DNA of 64,000 nt from NCBI RefSeq assembly GCF_016888335.1, contig NZ_JAFEJG010000004.1:2876743-2940742 (forward strand), written 5' to 3'. The first letter of the stretch is position 1, and each line of letters starts with the position of its first letter. This document shows, one piece after another, positions 43,782-52,369 of this stretch. The translations under genes and the position numbers were made by a program. The notes beneath the pieces are model-generated. The model was given only the letters and a program-made list of their open reading frames with translations. It had not been told where the DNA came from and made no database searches. The stretch is from Janibacter endophyticus. Its GTDB lineage: Bacteria > Actinomycetota > Actinomycetes > Actinomycetales > Dermatophilaceae.

Positions 43782-46054
43782 GCGACGGCGGCCCGCAGCC
43801 TGCCGGCCCACTCCTGGGCCTTCGCTGGCTCGTCGAACCAGTACTCGTCGAGCAACGGTACGAGCTCGTCCTCGACAACCGAGTAGAGCCAGGCGTCGTC
43901 AGCGTCGGTGCCCGTTGGGCGGGACAGGAAGCTGTGCCCGATGGCGAAGCCTTGGCCGAGCGCGGGGTCCTCCCCGATCACGACATTGAGCTCGACGACA
44001 GCCTCTACGAGGCGATCGAGAGTGGGACTGCCAGCTTCCTGCTGCCACCGGCGGAACCCGGCCGAGTCGAACCCTGGGGGCATCTCGAAGAATCCGAACC
44101 GTCGACGCAGCGCGTAGTCAATGACCGCAAGGCTGCGGTCGGCGGTGTTCATCATGCCGATGATGTGGACGTTCGCCGGGACGGTGAACGTCTCGTTCTT
44201 GTAGAGGAGCCGCAGGGCATGCCCGCGCTTGTCAGCCTCGATGAGCATGAGCAGTTCGCCGAAGATCTTCGAGATGTTGCCCCGGTTGATCTCGTCGATG
44301 ATGAAGAAATACGGCTGGTCGTCGTCGGCAGCTTGGGCGGCCTCGCAGAACCGATAGAACGGCCCTTCGGCAAGACTGAATCCGCCTGTCTCCGTAGGCC
44401 GGTAGCCCATCATGAAGTCCTCGTAGGAGTAACTCTGGTGGAACTGGACCACCTGGACCCGAGCTGGGTCCTTCTCGCCCATGACTGAGTACGCCAGTCG
44501 CTTCGCGGCGTAGGTTTTCCCTACCCCGGGCGGGCCCGCGAGGATGACGTTCTTCTTACGCGCCAACAGCGACCGCAGGCGCTCGTAGCGCACCTCCGAG
44601 AGGTAGACCTCCTTCAAGAAGTCGTCCTTGTCGTATGCCGGCGGAGGTGTCGGCGTTTCCGGTAGCAGGAGGTCATCCTCGCCAGAGACGAGTGCCTCGA
44701 GCTGCTCGTCGTAGTCGGTGTACTTCGTGACGTCGGTCAGCGTCTTCGTCACCGCATCACCGGGGTGCGGCCAGGAACCGGTGTGGGTCCACTTCACCGA
44801 GCGGACATGTCGGTAGCCGTCACGGTCCGGTTCGAAGCGTGCATCGGAGGACACCTCACCGCGTCCGACGATCTCCCGTCGCCCGCGCTTGGCGAAGACG
44901 ATGTCGCCGACGGCCATCTCGTTCTGGAACTGCCAGATCGCGAGAACGTCGTTCTTCATGGACCCGCCCGTGCCGGCGGGACCGAGCGCTCGGCGGATGG
45001 CTTCTCGGCTCGGGTAGGTGGCCAGGTCGTCGAGCTCGTCCCAGCCGATCGCCATGATGCCGCTGGATGAGAACTCCTCCCATTCCGAGGCCTGCGGACC
45101 GGGAGCATAGAGCCAGTAGTGCCGTTGCCGGGGCTCAGCCTTATCCGTGGCCCCAGCGTCGGAGGCGCTCTGGTCCGGCGCACTGTCCCAGAGTTCGTTC
45201 ACGCCTGGTGACCAGAAGTGGAACGGCCCCTCGACCTCGCGGGCCACCGCAGCGCGAATCCCGAGGAGATCGCGGTCCAGCGAAGCAGGGTCATCGCCGG
45301 TCGCACCGCCCACCCGCTCCGCGAGGCCGTCTCGGACTTTCGCCTTCATGGCTGCCGACGAGATCGGCTCGAACACTCCCGGCCAGGCGAGGAACTGCAG
45401 AACGTTTCGGATGTCGGAGCGGTCGTCACCCGAGGTGAGCATCACGCGCTGAAACTCCCACGGGTCCGTTCGCGCCTTCTCGCGTTCCGTGGGCGACAGG
45501 CCAGTCCAGTGGCACACAAAGGTGGAGGCCCAGATGACGTGTCGCCACAGAGCGCCGTTATACCAGGATCCCGGCTCCAACCCGGCGGTTCCGGAGGGTC
45601 GTGCGAGCCAGGTGGACATCGGCTCGGGGATGGTGACGGGGGAGTCGAGGTGTGCGAGCACTCGTTCGAGGTGAGCTCGGCGGGTCTGCGGCGTGGCCGA
45701 GCGGAGCGGGTGCTCGCGAAGGAACAGCAGCTCGGCGGCCAGGATCACCACTTCCCGGGATGCACCTTTGAGCTGGTGGTCGAGCTTTTCCCATTGACCC
45801 TGTCCCGCACCGATGATCGGGTTGTCGCCAATTCTCGCCCGGAGATCCTCCGCCGCCTCATAGGTCCAGATCGTCGTCCCAGGATCGATCACCGACTGGC
45901 CGTCGCCGAGCATGTGCGCGATCACCTCGCCGGCTTCGTGAGCGATCGTCATGTCGGCTGTCGGCCGCGAGGCGGCGACGGCGTTACCCGTTTCGTTGGT
46001 CACCGACGCAATCTTGCACATTGGCGGGACTACTACTGCCGGATAGGCGACCAT
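43778..46054 (-). CDS. mcrB: McrB-family GTPase with EVE-type modified-base reader
   Basis: A 758-residue motor. An N-terminal helical region (1-290) has no motif I recognise. An EVE-like domain follows (about 312-455: YWLYAPGPQASEWEEF, AIWQFQNEMAVGDIVFAKRG). The McrB AAA+ domain has Walker A GPPGVGKT (507-514), Walker B FIIDEINRGN (584-593) and the McrB signature MNTADRS (635-641). EVE domains read modified cytosines, so with McrC this should be a modification-dependent restriction system. ATG at 46054 has GAGGA upstream; the frame stays open to 46486, but that stretch is decayed transposase. Confidence 0.9.
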   Translation of the reverse strand: MVAYPAVVVPPMCKIASVTNETGNAVAASRPTADMTIAHEAGEVIAHMLGDGQSVIDPGTTIWTYEAAEDLRARIGDNPIIGAGQGQWEKLDHQLKGASREVVILAAELLFLREHPLRSATPQTRRAHLERVLAHLDSPVTIPEPMSTWLARPSGTAGLEPGSWYNGALWRHVIWASTFVCHWTGLSPTEREKARTDPWEFQRVMLTSGDDRSDIRNVLQFLAWPGVFEPISSAAMKAKVRDGLAERVGGATGDDPASLDRDLLGIRAAVAREVEGPFHFWSPGVNELWDSAPDQSASDAGATDKAEPRQRHYWLYAPGPQASEWEEFSSSGIMAIGWDELDDLATYPSREAIRRALGPAGTGGSMKNDVLAIWQFQNEMAVGDIVFAKRGRREIVGRGEVSSDARFEPDRDGYRHVRSVKWTHTGSWPHPGDAVTKTLTDVTKYTDYDEQLEALVSGEDDLLLPETPTPPPAYDKDDFLKEVYLSEVRYERLRSLLARKKNVILAGPPGVGKTYAAKRLAYSVMGEKDPARVQVVQFHQSYSYEDFMMGYRPTETGGFSLAEGPFYRFCEAAQAADDDQPYFFIIDEINRGNISKIFGELLMLIEADKRGHALRLLYKNETFTVPANVHIIGMMNTADRSLAVIDYALRRRFGFFEMPPGFDSAGFRRWQQEAGSPTLDRLVEAVVELNVVIGEDPALGQGFAIGHSFLSRPTGTDADDAWLYSVVEDELVPLLDEYWFDEPAKAQEWAGRLRAAVA

Positions 46055-46061
46055 CCTGTCC

Positions 46062-46640
46062 TCATCCGTGTGCCTCCTTGCCCTGGAGGCTGACGGCAAG
46101 TGCTCGTGCCGCTGCCTGGGCGAGTTCCACGACACCTTGGCCGACGCTGTCGTGGCTCGGCGACGTGAAGAACATCGACCCCATAAAGCCGAGGCTTGCC
46201 GCCGCGCCGTTCGACAGCGACCTATGCGCCAAGCCATTTCGAAGAACCGTGACCACAGGTCCTCGACACGTCGTCGCACCACGACACTGTTGGGAGCGTC
46301 GACCGCGAGCTGGGCGGTCATCCGGTCGCTGATGGAGTAGTCGACGATCTGGTTGGCGTAGACGCCCATCTCGCGTAGCAGTAGAGATCGCCTTCGCTCC
46401 TGATGTGTCCGGTCATGTCGGTGAGCAGACGCGGATTGGAGCGTCGGCCGGTGAACTCGTGCCGAACCCCAGCCTTGTCGTCCCATGGCGCACAGGCCTT
46501 CGCGGACCGGCGGGCCGCCGGGCTTCTTGGCCTTGCCTCCCTTAGGTCTGCCGAACGCGGCCCACCAGCCCAGCTGCGACCAGATCCGTAATGCGGTTCG
46601 CGGCCATCGGCTTCGCGCGCCTCGTCGACCAGAGGCTCCG
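46062..46640 (-). pseudogene. Decayed IS3-family transposase (OrfB)
   Basis: Pieces of an IS3-type transposase lie in order but in different frames: DEAREADGREPHYGS, GWWAAFGRPKGGKAKKPGGP, WDDKAGVRHEFTGRRSN, LTDMTGHIRSEGDLYCYAR and YANQIVDYSISDRMTAQLAV. In intact relatives these read as LWLTDITEH..GEGKLY..A and NRIVGYSIDSRM. At least three frameshifts are needed, and the region after the first catalytic block is unrecognisable. No terminal repeats are visible. It lies directly before mcrB and part of it stays open in the mcrB frame. Confidence 0.8.
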
Positions 46641-46716
46641 AACTTATGGGGTGCAGCATCGGACAGGGCGCGGCAACGAAGTTCTCGAGGATGTGTCGCC
46701 GAACCGCTTGCTTTTC

Positions 46717-46728
46717 GAACGATCGTTC
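46717..46728. promoter_or_regulatory. TetR-type palindromic operator
   Basis: GAACGATCGTTC is a perfect 12-bp palindrome 14 bases before the ATG of the TetR gene that heads the Kdd-Kal/Kce operon. Its form (AACG-N-CGTT core) is typical for TetR regulators of acyl-CoA metabolism. Autoregulation is inferred. Confidence 0.6.
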
Positions 46729-46742
46729 AGCACACTTTCGCC

Positions 46743-47360
46743 ATGTCATCGCAGTCACGATCAGAGGCCACCTCCGGATCTGTGCGGCAGGTCGCTCTGG
46801 AGCTTTTCGCCAACCAGGGTTACGCCGCGACCGGAATCCGGCAGATCGCCTCTGCCGCGGGACTGTCGTTGTCAGCCATGTACCACCACTTCTCCACGAA
46901 GGAGGAGCTCCTCCTCTCGATCATGCGCACGACCATGACGGAGCTGGAGGAAGAAGCCGCGAGGTGCGTCCTCGCGAACCCCGACCCCGCAGACGCGCTG
47001 GGGGCGCTGGTCACGAGCCACGTCCGGATGCACGCAGAACAGCCTCAAGCGTGCTTCGTCACGGACACCGAGGTGCGGTCGCTCTTCGGTGACGCGAGGG
47101 CAGCGATCATCGCTCAGCGGGACTCCTACCAAGCGGTCTGGGTCGCCGTCGTCGAGGAGGGCACGGCGAGCGGACAGTTTCACGTCGCGAACCCCAAGAT
47201 CGCTGTGCTCGGCCTTCTCGAGATGTGCACGGGACCGGCGCGCTGGTATCGCGCTGACGGTCCGTCGTCCATCGAGGACATCTGCACCCAGTTCACAGAC
47301 ATGTCCCTGCGTCTGCTCGGTGCACCGCTCAACACCACCCACCGGAAGGAACACGCATGA
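46743..47360 (+). CDS. TetR-family regulator of the amino-acid cassette
   Basis: A 205-residue repressor. The helix-turn-helix is ATGIRQIASAAGLSLSAMYH (about 33-52) followed by HFSTKEELLL. The C-terminal domain (with TDTEVRSLFGDARAAIIAQR) resembles the KstR2/FadR-like acyl-CoA-sensing group, which would fit a CoA-thioester product such as crotonyl-CoA or 3-aminobutyryl-CoA as the ligand; that is inference. It is first in an operon with ATGA overlap to the next gene. Confidence 0.85.
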   Translation: MSSQSRSEATSGSVRQVALELFANQGYAATGIRQIASAAGLSLSAMYHHFSTKEELLLSIMRTTMTELEEEAARCVLANPDPADALGALVTSHVRMHAEQPQACFVTDTEVRSLFGDARAAIIAQRDSYQAVWVAVVEEGTASGQFHVANPKIAVLGLLEMCTGPARWYRADGPSSIEDICTQFTDMSLRLLGAPLNTTHRKEHA

Positions 47361-48277
47361 GGTCGACAAAGGCAGCACTCGTACTCTCGCTGACGACAGC
47401 AGTCGCTCTTGCAGTGTCGGCGTGCGGCTCCTCGACGCTCGATCGCGAGGCGTCAGGCACCGAGACGGAGATCGGCACCGACGAGATCCCAGCCGTCGAG
47501 AAGGACCAGGGCATGGCAGACCTGGTTCCTGACGAGATCGCGTCCGACGGCAAACTCGTGGTCGGCACCGACCCGTCTGATGCCCCAAACGAGTTCATTG
47601 ACGAGGACGGCAAGACGATCATCGGGATCACGCCCGACCTGGCGAAGTCCATCGGACAGAAGCTCGGCCTCGAGATCGAGCTCAAGGCGGCACCTTTCGA
47701 CGCGATCATCCCCGGGCTGGACTCGGGCAAGTACGAGGTAGGGATGTCGGCGTTCACCGACACAAAGGAGCGCGAGAAGACGGTCGACTTTGTCACCTAC
47801 ACCTTCGCCGGTACGTCCTGGGCCGTGCAGAAGGGAAATCCGAAGAACATCACGCCCGATGACGCGTGCGGTGCCAAGGTCGGGGTGCAGCGCGGTTCGA
47901 CTCACCTCAAGGATGTCCAGGACAAGTCGGCTGCTTGCGAGGCGGAGGGCAAGGACAAGATCAAGATCAGCCAGTACCCCGTCCTCGCTGACGCGGCGAC
48001 GGCCGTGGCGTCCGGCAAGGAGGACGCATGGTTGACCGACCTCCAGGTCGTGGCGTGGTCCGTCAAGCAGTCCGGCAACGAGCTGGAGATCGTCGGGGAG
48101 CCCTACGAAACCGCTCCGCTTGGAATCGCGTTGCCGAAGGGCACCGAGCTCACGCAGGCAGTTCAGCAGGCAGTGCAGTCCCTCATCGACGACGGCACCT
48201 ACGAGAAGATCATGAAGAAATGGGGTGTTGAGGACTCGATGATCGAGACCGCGAAGATCAACGATGCGAAGTTCTGA
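47357..48277 (+). CDS. Amino-acid-binding lipoprotein of an ABC importer (family 3)
   Basis: A 306-residue protein with a lipoprotein signal: basic start, hydrophobic core and lipobox LAVSACGS (Cys at about 23). The mature part is SBP_bac_3: KLVVGTDPSDAPNEFID, FDAIIPGLDSGKYEVGMSAF and KVGVQRGSTHLKDVQD. Ligands of the family are polar amino acids. No permease or ATPase gene is near, so it must share another transporter or act as a sensor. Being in one operon with Kdd-Kal and Kce suggests a diamino acid such as beta-lysine as ligand (inference). Confidence 0.88.
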   Translation: MRSTKAALVLSLTTAVALAVSACGSSTLDREASGTETEIGTDEIPAVEKDQGMADLVPDEIASDGKLVVGTDPSDAPNEFIDEDGKTIIGITPDLAKSIGQKLGLEIELKAAPFDAIIPGLDSGKYEVGMSAFTDTKEREKTVDFVTYTFAGTSWAVQKGNPKNITPDDACGAKVGVQRGSTHLKDVQDKSAACEAEGKDKIKISQYPVLADAATAVASGKEDAWLTDLQVVAWSVKQSGNELEIVGEPYETAPLGIALPKGTELTQAVQQAVQSLIDDGTYEKIMKKWGVEDSMIETAKINDAKF

Positions 48278-49721
48278 GGAACCGGGCTGGGAGGTCGGCG
48301 CGCATCGGGTGCTCGACGTCGAGGCGGTACTGCCGCAGGCGGCAGACAGGCTCAACCCTGACCCTGTACTCCGGCGTGGCGAGACCCGAGTCCGCGTCCA
48401 ACGCCTCAACCTTGACGCAGCCTCGCTTCGTCAGCTCGTTGAGGAGCACGGCCACGACGGCGACCGTGTCCGCGGAGCGGTCCTCGACATCGTGAGGCGA
48501 CGGGGCAAGATGCAGAACCCCGTCACGGGTTCCGGGGGGATGCTCGTCGGCGTGGTCGACGAGGTCCACCCTGACTCATCCCTAGGACTCTCCCCCGGGG
48601 ACAGAGTGGCGACGCTGGTGTCCTTGTCCCTCACCCCCCTTCGTATCGAGGACGAGCTGCGCGACTGGGATGGGCTCTCCGAGCAGGTCCCCTGTGACGG
48701 CACAGCGATCCTCTTTGCCCGCTCCGAGACGGCTGTGCTCCCGGAGGACCTGCCGGAAGAGTTGTGCCTCTCGGTCCTGGATGTCTGCGGAGCACCGGCG
48801 CAGACCGACCGGGTGGTCAGGCGGCTTCGGGACGAGGGGGTTACTCCTCGAGTTCTCGTCCTCGGGGGCGCAGGCAAAGCCGGCGTCCTGTCTTTAGCGG
48901 CTGCCCGGATGGCCGGGGCGGAGACGATCGGTCTGGTGCTCTCGGAGGAGGACGCCACCGAGCTCCGGGAGACAGGGAAGGCCGACCACGTCTTGGTGGG
49001 GGACGCTCGTGATCCACTGCGCACGGCCGAGCAGGTCAAGCCCTTCGGCCCGGTGGACCTGACGGTGGTGTGCGTCGATGCTCCAGGGTGCGAGCACTCT
49101 GCCGTGCTCGCGACGACGGCAACGGGGACAGTCATCTTCTTCTCGATGGCGACGTCTTTCGCAGCGGCGGCGCTCGGTGCCGAGGGTCTCGCGTCACAGG
49201 TCGAGATGATCATCGGCAACGGTTTCGTGCCCGGACACGCTGTGCTCGCGCTGGAGATTGTGCGTACCGAGCCTGCCGTCCGCGCATTCCTGGAGGCGCA
49301 CCGTCCGGTGCCGGTCAAGATCGACGAGCGGGTGGGTGTTTCGGTCAGTCACCGCCGGTACGTCGGGGACGACGAGGGTCACTACGAAGGTGGTCTGGTC
49401 TCGGGAGGGACGCTCATGCAGTCCTTCAGCGACCTCGCGACCGAGCTATGCATCCGCACCGATGGTTGCGAGGGGCTCTTCGCGGGCTACTCGCGGGTGA
49501 CCTTTCACGAACCGGTCAGGGCCGGTGACGTGGTCGAGAGCAGGGCGCGTGTTGCCGCGGTCGGGTCGCGTAGCCGGCGTATGCACTTTACGGTCGAGGT
49601 GCTGGCCAGACGCAGCGGCCGGGGACCGGGGGAAGCCGATGTCCTGGACGAACCACTACTCGTGACGAGCGCGACCGGGACGGTCGTCATCCCCGCGGAG
49701 AGGGAGGGTCGATGGGTGTGA
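48264..49721 (+). CDS. kdd-kal: Fused 3,5-diaminohexanoate dehydrogenase / 3-aminobutyryl-CoA ammonia-lyase (Kdd-Kal)
   Basis: A 485-residue two-domain enzyme. Residues 1 to about 348 are Kdd-like: start WEVGAHRVLDVEAVLPQAAD, substrate block VTGSGGMLVGVV, and the NAD loop VLVLGGAGKAGVLSLAAAR (198-215). Residues about 353-485 are a hotdog domain matching Kal (HYEGGLVSGGTLMQSFSDLA and GLFAGYSRVTFHEPVRAGD). In lysine fermentation Kdd oxidises 3,5-diaminohexanoate, and Kal takes ammonia from 3-aminobutyryl-CoA to give crotonyl-CoA. They are normally separate proteins. The reactions are not consecutive: Kce, encoded next, lies between them. It overlaps both neighbours (14 and 10 bases). Confidence 0.88.
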   Translation: MRSSEEPGWEVGAHRVLDVEAVLPQAADRLNPDPVLRRGETRVRVQRLNLDAASLRQLVEEHGHDGDRVRGAVLDIVRRRGKMQNPVTGSGGMLVGVVDEVHPDSSLGLSPGDRVATLVSLSLTPLRIEDELRDWDGLSEQVPCDGTAILFARSETAVLPEDLPEELCLSVLDVCGAPAQTDRVVRRLRDEGVTPRVLVLGGAGKAGVLSLAAARMAGAETIGLVLSEEDATELRETGKADHVLVGDARDPLRTAEQVKPFGPVDLTVVCVDAPGCEHSAVLATTATGTVIFFSMATSFAAAALGAEGLASQVEMIIGNGFVPGHAVLALEIVRTEPAVRAFLEAHRPVPVKIDERVGVSVSHRRYVGDDEGHYEGGLVSGGTLMQSFSDLATELCIRTDGCEGLFAGYSRVTFHEPVRAGDVVESRARVAAVGSRSRRMHFTVEVLARRSGRGPGEADVLDEPLLVTSATGTVVIPAEREGRWV

Positions 49722-50536
49722 TGATCACGGTCGCGCCGACCGGGGCGGAGAGTCGCAAGGAGGACGTGCCGGCCCTGCCGACGACCGTCGAGGAGATCGT
49801 CGCAACCGCGCAGCAGGTGGAGGCTGCGGGAGCCGCCATGATCCATCTCCACCTTCGAGACGCGGACCACGAACCGACCTTGGACGTGGGCGTCGGGCGT
49901 GAGTGGGTGGCCGCCGTGCGCGAAAGTACCGATCTCGTCGTGCAGATCTCGACGGGCGGGGCAGTGACCGACTCTTTCAAGGATCGCCTCGCGGTGCTCG
50001 AGGTCGAGCCGGACTCGTGCTCCGTGTCCATGGGCACGGTGAACTTCGGGGACGGCGTATTTCACAACCCGCCGGGGTTCATCCGAGACCTCTACCGAGA
50101 TGTCCGGGAGCGAGACATCGTCCCAGAGTTCGAACTGTTCGACCTGGGGCACATCGAGTCTCTGCGTCGCCTACTCCGGGACGAGGGTGTGCCAGCGAAG
50201 GGCCGCGTGCACTGCAATCTCGTATGCGGTGTGCCGGGCGGTATGCCCGGGACTCCCCAAGCAGTCATGGCGGCCGCCTCCATGCTGCCTCCAGAGGTTT
50301 CGAGTTGGAGTGCCACCGGGGTGGGCCGTAGCAGCGTCTCGGTGTTGCTGACGGCTCTGGCGCTGGGTGGACACCTGCGTGTCGGCATGGAGGACACCTT
50401 GACGCTCTCACCAGGGCGGCCGGTGACCTCGAACACCGAGCTCGTACTGAGAGCGGCTGGGCTGGGACGACTAGCGAATCGTGAGCCGCTGGACCCGACG
50501 GCTGCTCGGGAGGTACTCGGCATCGCTGCCCGCTGA
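49712..50536 (+). CDS. kce: 3-keto-5-aminohexanoate cleavage enzyme (Kce/BKACE)
   Basis: A 274-residue TIM-barrel enzyme of the BKACE family. Zn ligands are seen in MIHLHLRD (His 45 and 47) and GHLRVGMEDT (Glu near 230). Kce condenses 5-amino-3-oxohexanoate with acetyl-CoA to give acetoacetate and 3-aminobutyryl-CoA, the step between the two activities of the fused protein encoded before it. Other BKACE members use other beta-keto acids, but the neighbour makes Kce the best call. Last gene of the operon; no terminator visible. Confidence 0.88.
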   Translation: MGVMITVAPTGAESRKEDVPALPTTVEEIVATAQQVEAAGAAMIHLHLRDADHEPTLDVGVGREWVAAVRESTDLVVQISTGGAVTDSFKDRLAVLEVEPDSCSVSMGTVNFGDGVFHNPPGFIRDLYRDVRERDIVPEFELFDLGHIESLRRLLRDEGVPAKGRVHCNLVCGVPGGMPGTPQAVMAAASMLPPEVSSWSATGVGRSSVSVLLTALALGGHLRVGMEDTLTLSPGRPVTSNTELVLRAAGLGRLANREPLDPTAAREVLGIAAR

Positions 50537-50809
50537 TCAGTCCGACCTTCCCTGTGCAGCAGCCAAATTCCCTTCGTCGCTCGCCGGAGGATCATGCGCC
50601 AGCGGCGCACCATGATGGCCAACCGCTAGACCTTCACCCTCGGCGACGACGGGCGCTCGTCGCCTCCGTGCAGGAGAACACGACGCCTTCGTCGTCGAGG
50701 ACGATTTCGCCCGCCACCTGACCCACAAAGGAACATGAACCCCCCGGGCCGTTTATCAGCCAGGACCCCGACGGGACCGTCATCCACATCAGGTCCCTGA
50801 CCAAGGCCA

Positions 50810-51648
50810 CCCCGATCGAGAATCGCCGCCGACAGCGCGGCCACGTTGAGCACGGCGGACTGCGTGCCAGCATCGAGCTGGTTGTACCAGGCAACGACGC
50901 CCTCCAGCCCCTCCACCCACCCGCGCAGCGCCTCCGCGCCACCGGAGCCGGTCTTGATGAGCGCGGTCTCGATCGCGCCCGTCAGCTCCTCCCAGTCGCC
51001 CTTGAGGTTGTCGGTCATCAGGGACTCCATGCGCTGCGCCGCGCCCTGGTCATTCACGGCCGCGACGTATTCGCGGATGCCCGCCTCGCCCTGCCCGTAG
51101 ATGATGTTCGCGGCACGCACGGCGTCGGACCCGAACATCGTCGCCATCGCCGAGTTCCGCTGCTCAGCAGTCAGGCCAGCCATGCTCGTTTGCAGCTGCC
51201 CCGCGAGGGACTCCATGCGGACGAAGTTGCCCTGCGCGTCATATGCGCTGATCCCGAGCCGCTCCATCGTGGAAGCGGCCTCTTTGCTCGTCGGGTTGAG
51301 CCGCTGAAGCATCGCCTTGAAAGACGTGCCGGCGTCGGAGCCCTTCATGCCGGAGTCGGCGAAGGCCGCAAGCGTGCCGGTGGTCTCCTCGATCGTCAGC
51401 CCGGTCGCCGCGGCGACGGTGCCGCACTGCGAGAGCGCCATGCCCAGGTCGTCGACACCGGCGGCGCTCTTGTTCGCCGCCGCCGTCAGCACGTCCGCGA
51501 TGTGCGATACGTCGGACCCCTCGAGGTTGAACAGGTTCATCGCCTGCGCGGCGATCTCGGCGGACTTCGCCAGGTCCAGCCCGCCGGCCGCAGCCAGATC
51601 GAGCGACCCACGCAGCGCACCGCCGAGAATGTCAGCCGTGGACACGCC
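50810..51648 (-). pseudogene. Phage tail tape-measure protein, internal fragment (TP901 type)
   Basis: About 275 residues of a TP901-type tape-measure domain: NLFNLEGSDVSHIADVLTAA, LAAFADSGMKGSDAGTSFKA, MATMFGSDAVRAANIIYGQG and GDWEELTGAIETALIKTG. A whole tape-measure protein has 800 or more residues. The upstream end joins debris of the gene before it at about 51665, and downstream the frame runs into unrelated Arg-rich sequence after LSAAIL. It is therefore a remnant of a tailed phage. Confidence 0.85.
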
Positions 51649-51664
51649 CGCCTTGGCGAGCTCC

Positions 51665-51963
51665 TCCTGCGCTCAAGCTCGTTGGAGGTCATGCCACGCA
51701 GCCGGATCGTCAGCCAACCCGACTCCATCTGCGAGCGGACCTTCTCGATCTCCTAGGCAAGCGGGTACGCCTTGCCCTGCTTGCCCGACAGTCGCACGTC
51801 GCCGCACTCCTCGCGACGGGCCTGCGCGTGCTGCTCCTCGAGGTCCTCGAGGCGGGCCGCGAGGGGGCCGAACTTGTTGACCCTCACGGTCGTCTCGGGC
51901 AGGTTGCGCGTCGGCGAGCCATGCGTCGAGGTCGAAGGCGTCCGGGGTCGAGTTGGAGACCAT
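51665..51963 (-). pseudogene. Phage tail-assembly-type gene fragment
   Basis: ATG at 51963 opens MVSNSTPDAFDLDAWLADAQ. A frameshift near 51900 leads to ETTVRVNKFGPLAARLEDLE and a TAG near 51755, and the same frame family then continues EIEKVRSQMESGWLTIRLRG to MTSNELE. This would be a small phage protein encoded before the tape-measure gene (often the tail assembly chaperone place). At about 51665 it is spliced into the tape-measure fragment, so a deletion removed the end of one gene and the start of the next. Confidence 0.6.
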
Positions 51964-52225
51964 CTACTGGCCCGCACATGCGGCCGAAAACACCACACCC
52001 GAAGTGTCAACCGAACCTTCAGCAGTCCCCTTGCAACTCGACAAACGGGGGTGGGGGAAAGCCATCAGTCATCTGACGCCTCACGGCTGGACACTCGCAA
52101 TCAGCGCGGCAGTCTCAACGCGGTCGAGTACTCCATCAGTGGTGAACGCTCGGAAGGGGCTCGACGGCTTTGGTAAGTAGCGCGGCCCATCCGGGGGTCA
52201 GCCACGACGCCGTGAGGACTGTGCG

Positions 52226-52369
52226 ATGGTCGATGACACCGAGTCGACCCCGGACCCCGTCTCGCATGTGCGTGGGCACCTGCTCGAGGTGATGAGACTC
52301 CTCGACGAGCTGGAGCAGTCGATGCGCTCTCTGGCCGACCGTGCGGAGCCGGAGGTCGGCGATGAGTGA
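52226..52369 (+). CDS. 47-residue helical protein heading an unknown cassette
   Basis: A small protein starting MVDDTESTPDPVSHVRGHLL and continuing as one acidic helix (EVMRLLDELEQSMRSLADR). GAGGA lies 7 bases before the ATG. The stop overlaps the next start (ATGAGTGA), which supports translation as the first cistron of an operon. No family recognised. Confidence 0.7.
   Translation: MVDDTESTPDPVSHVRGHLLEVMRLLDELEQSMRSLADRAEPEVGDE

Noticed and set aside
46055..46486. N-terminal extension of McrB by 144 residues
   Set aside because: The extra residues match frameshifted IS3 transposase blocks, and ATG 46054 has a ribosome-binding sequence.
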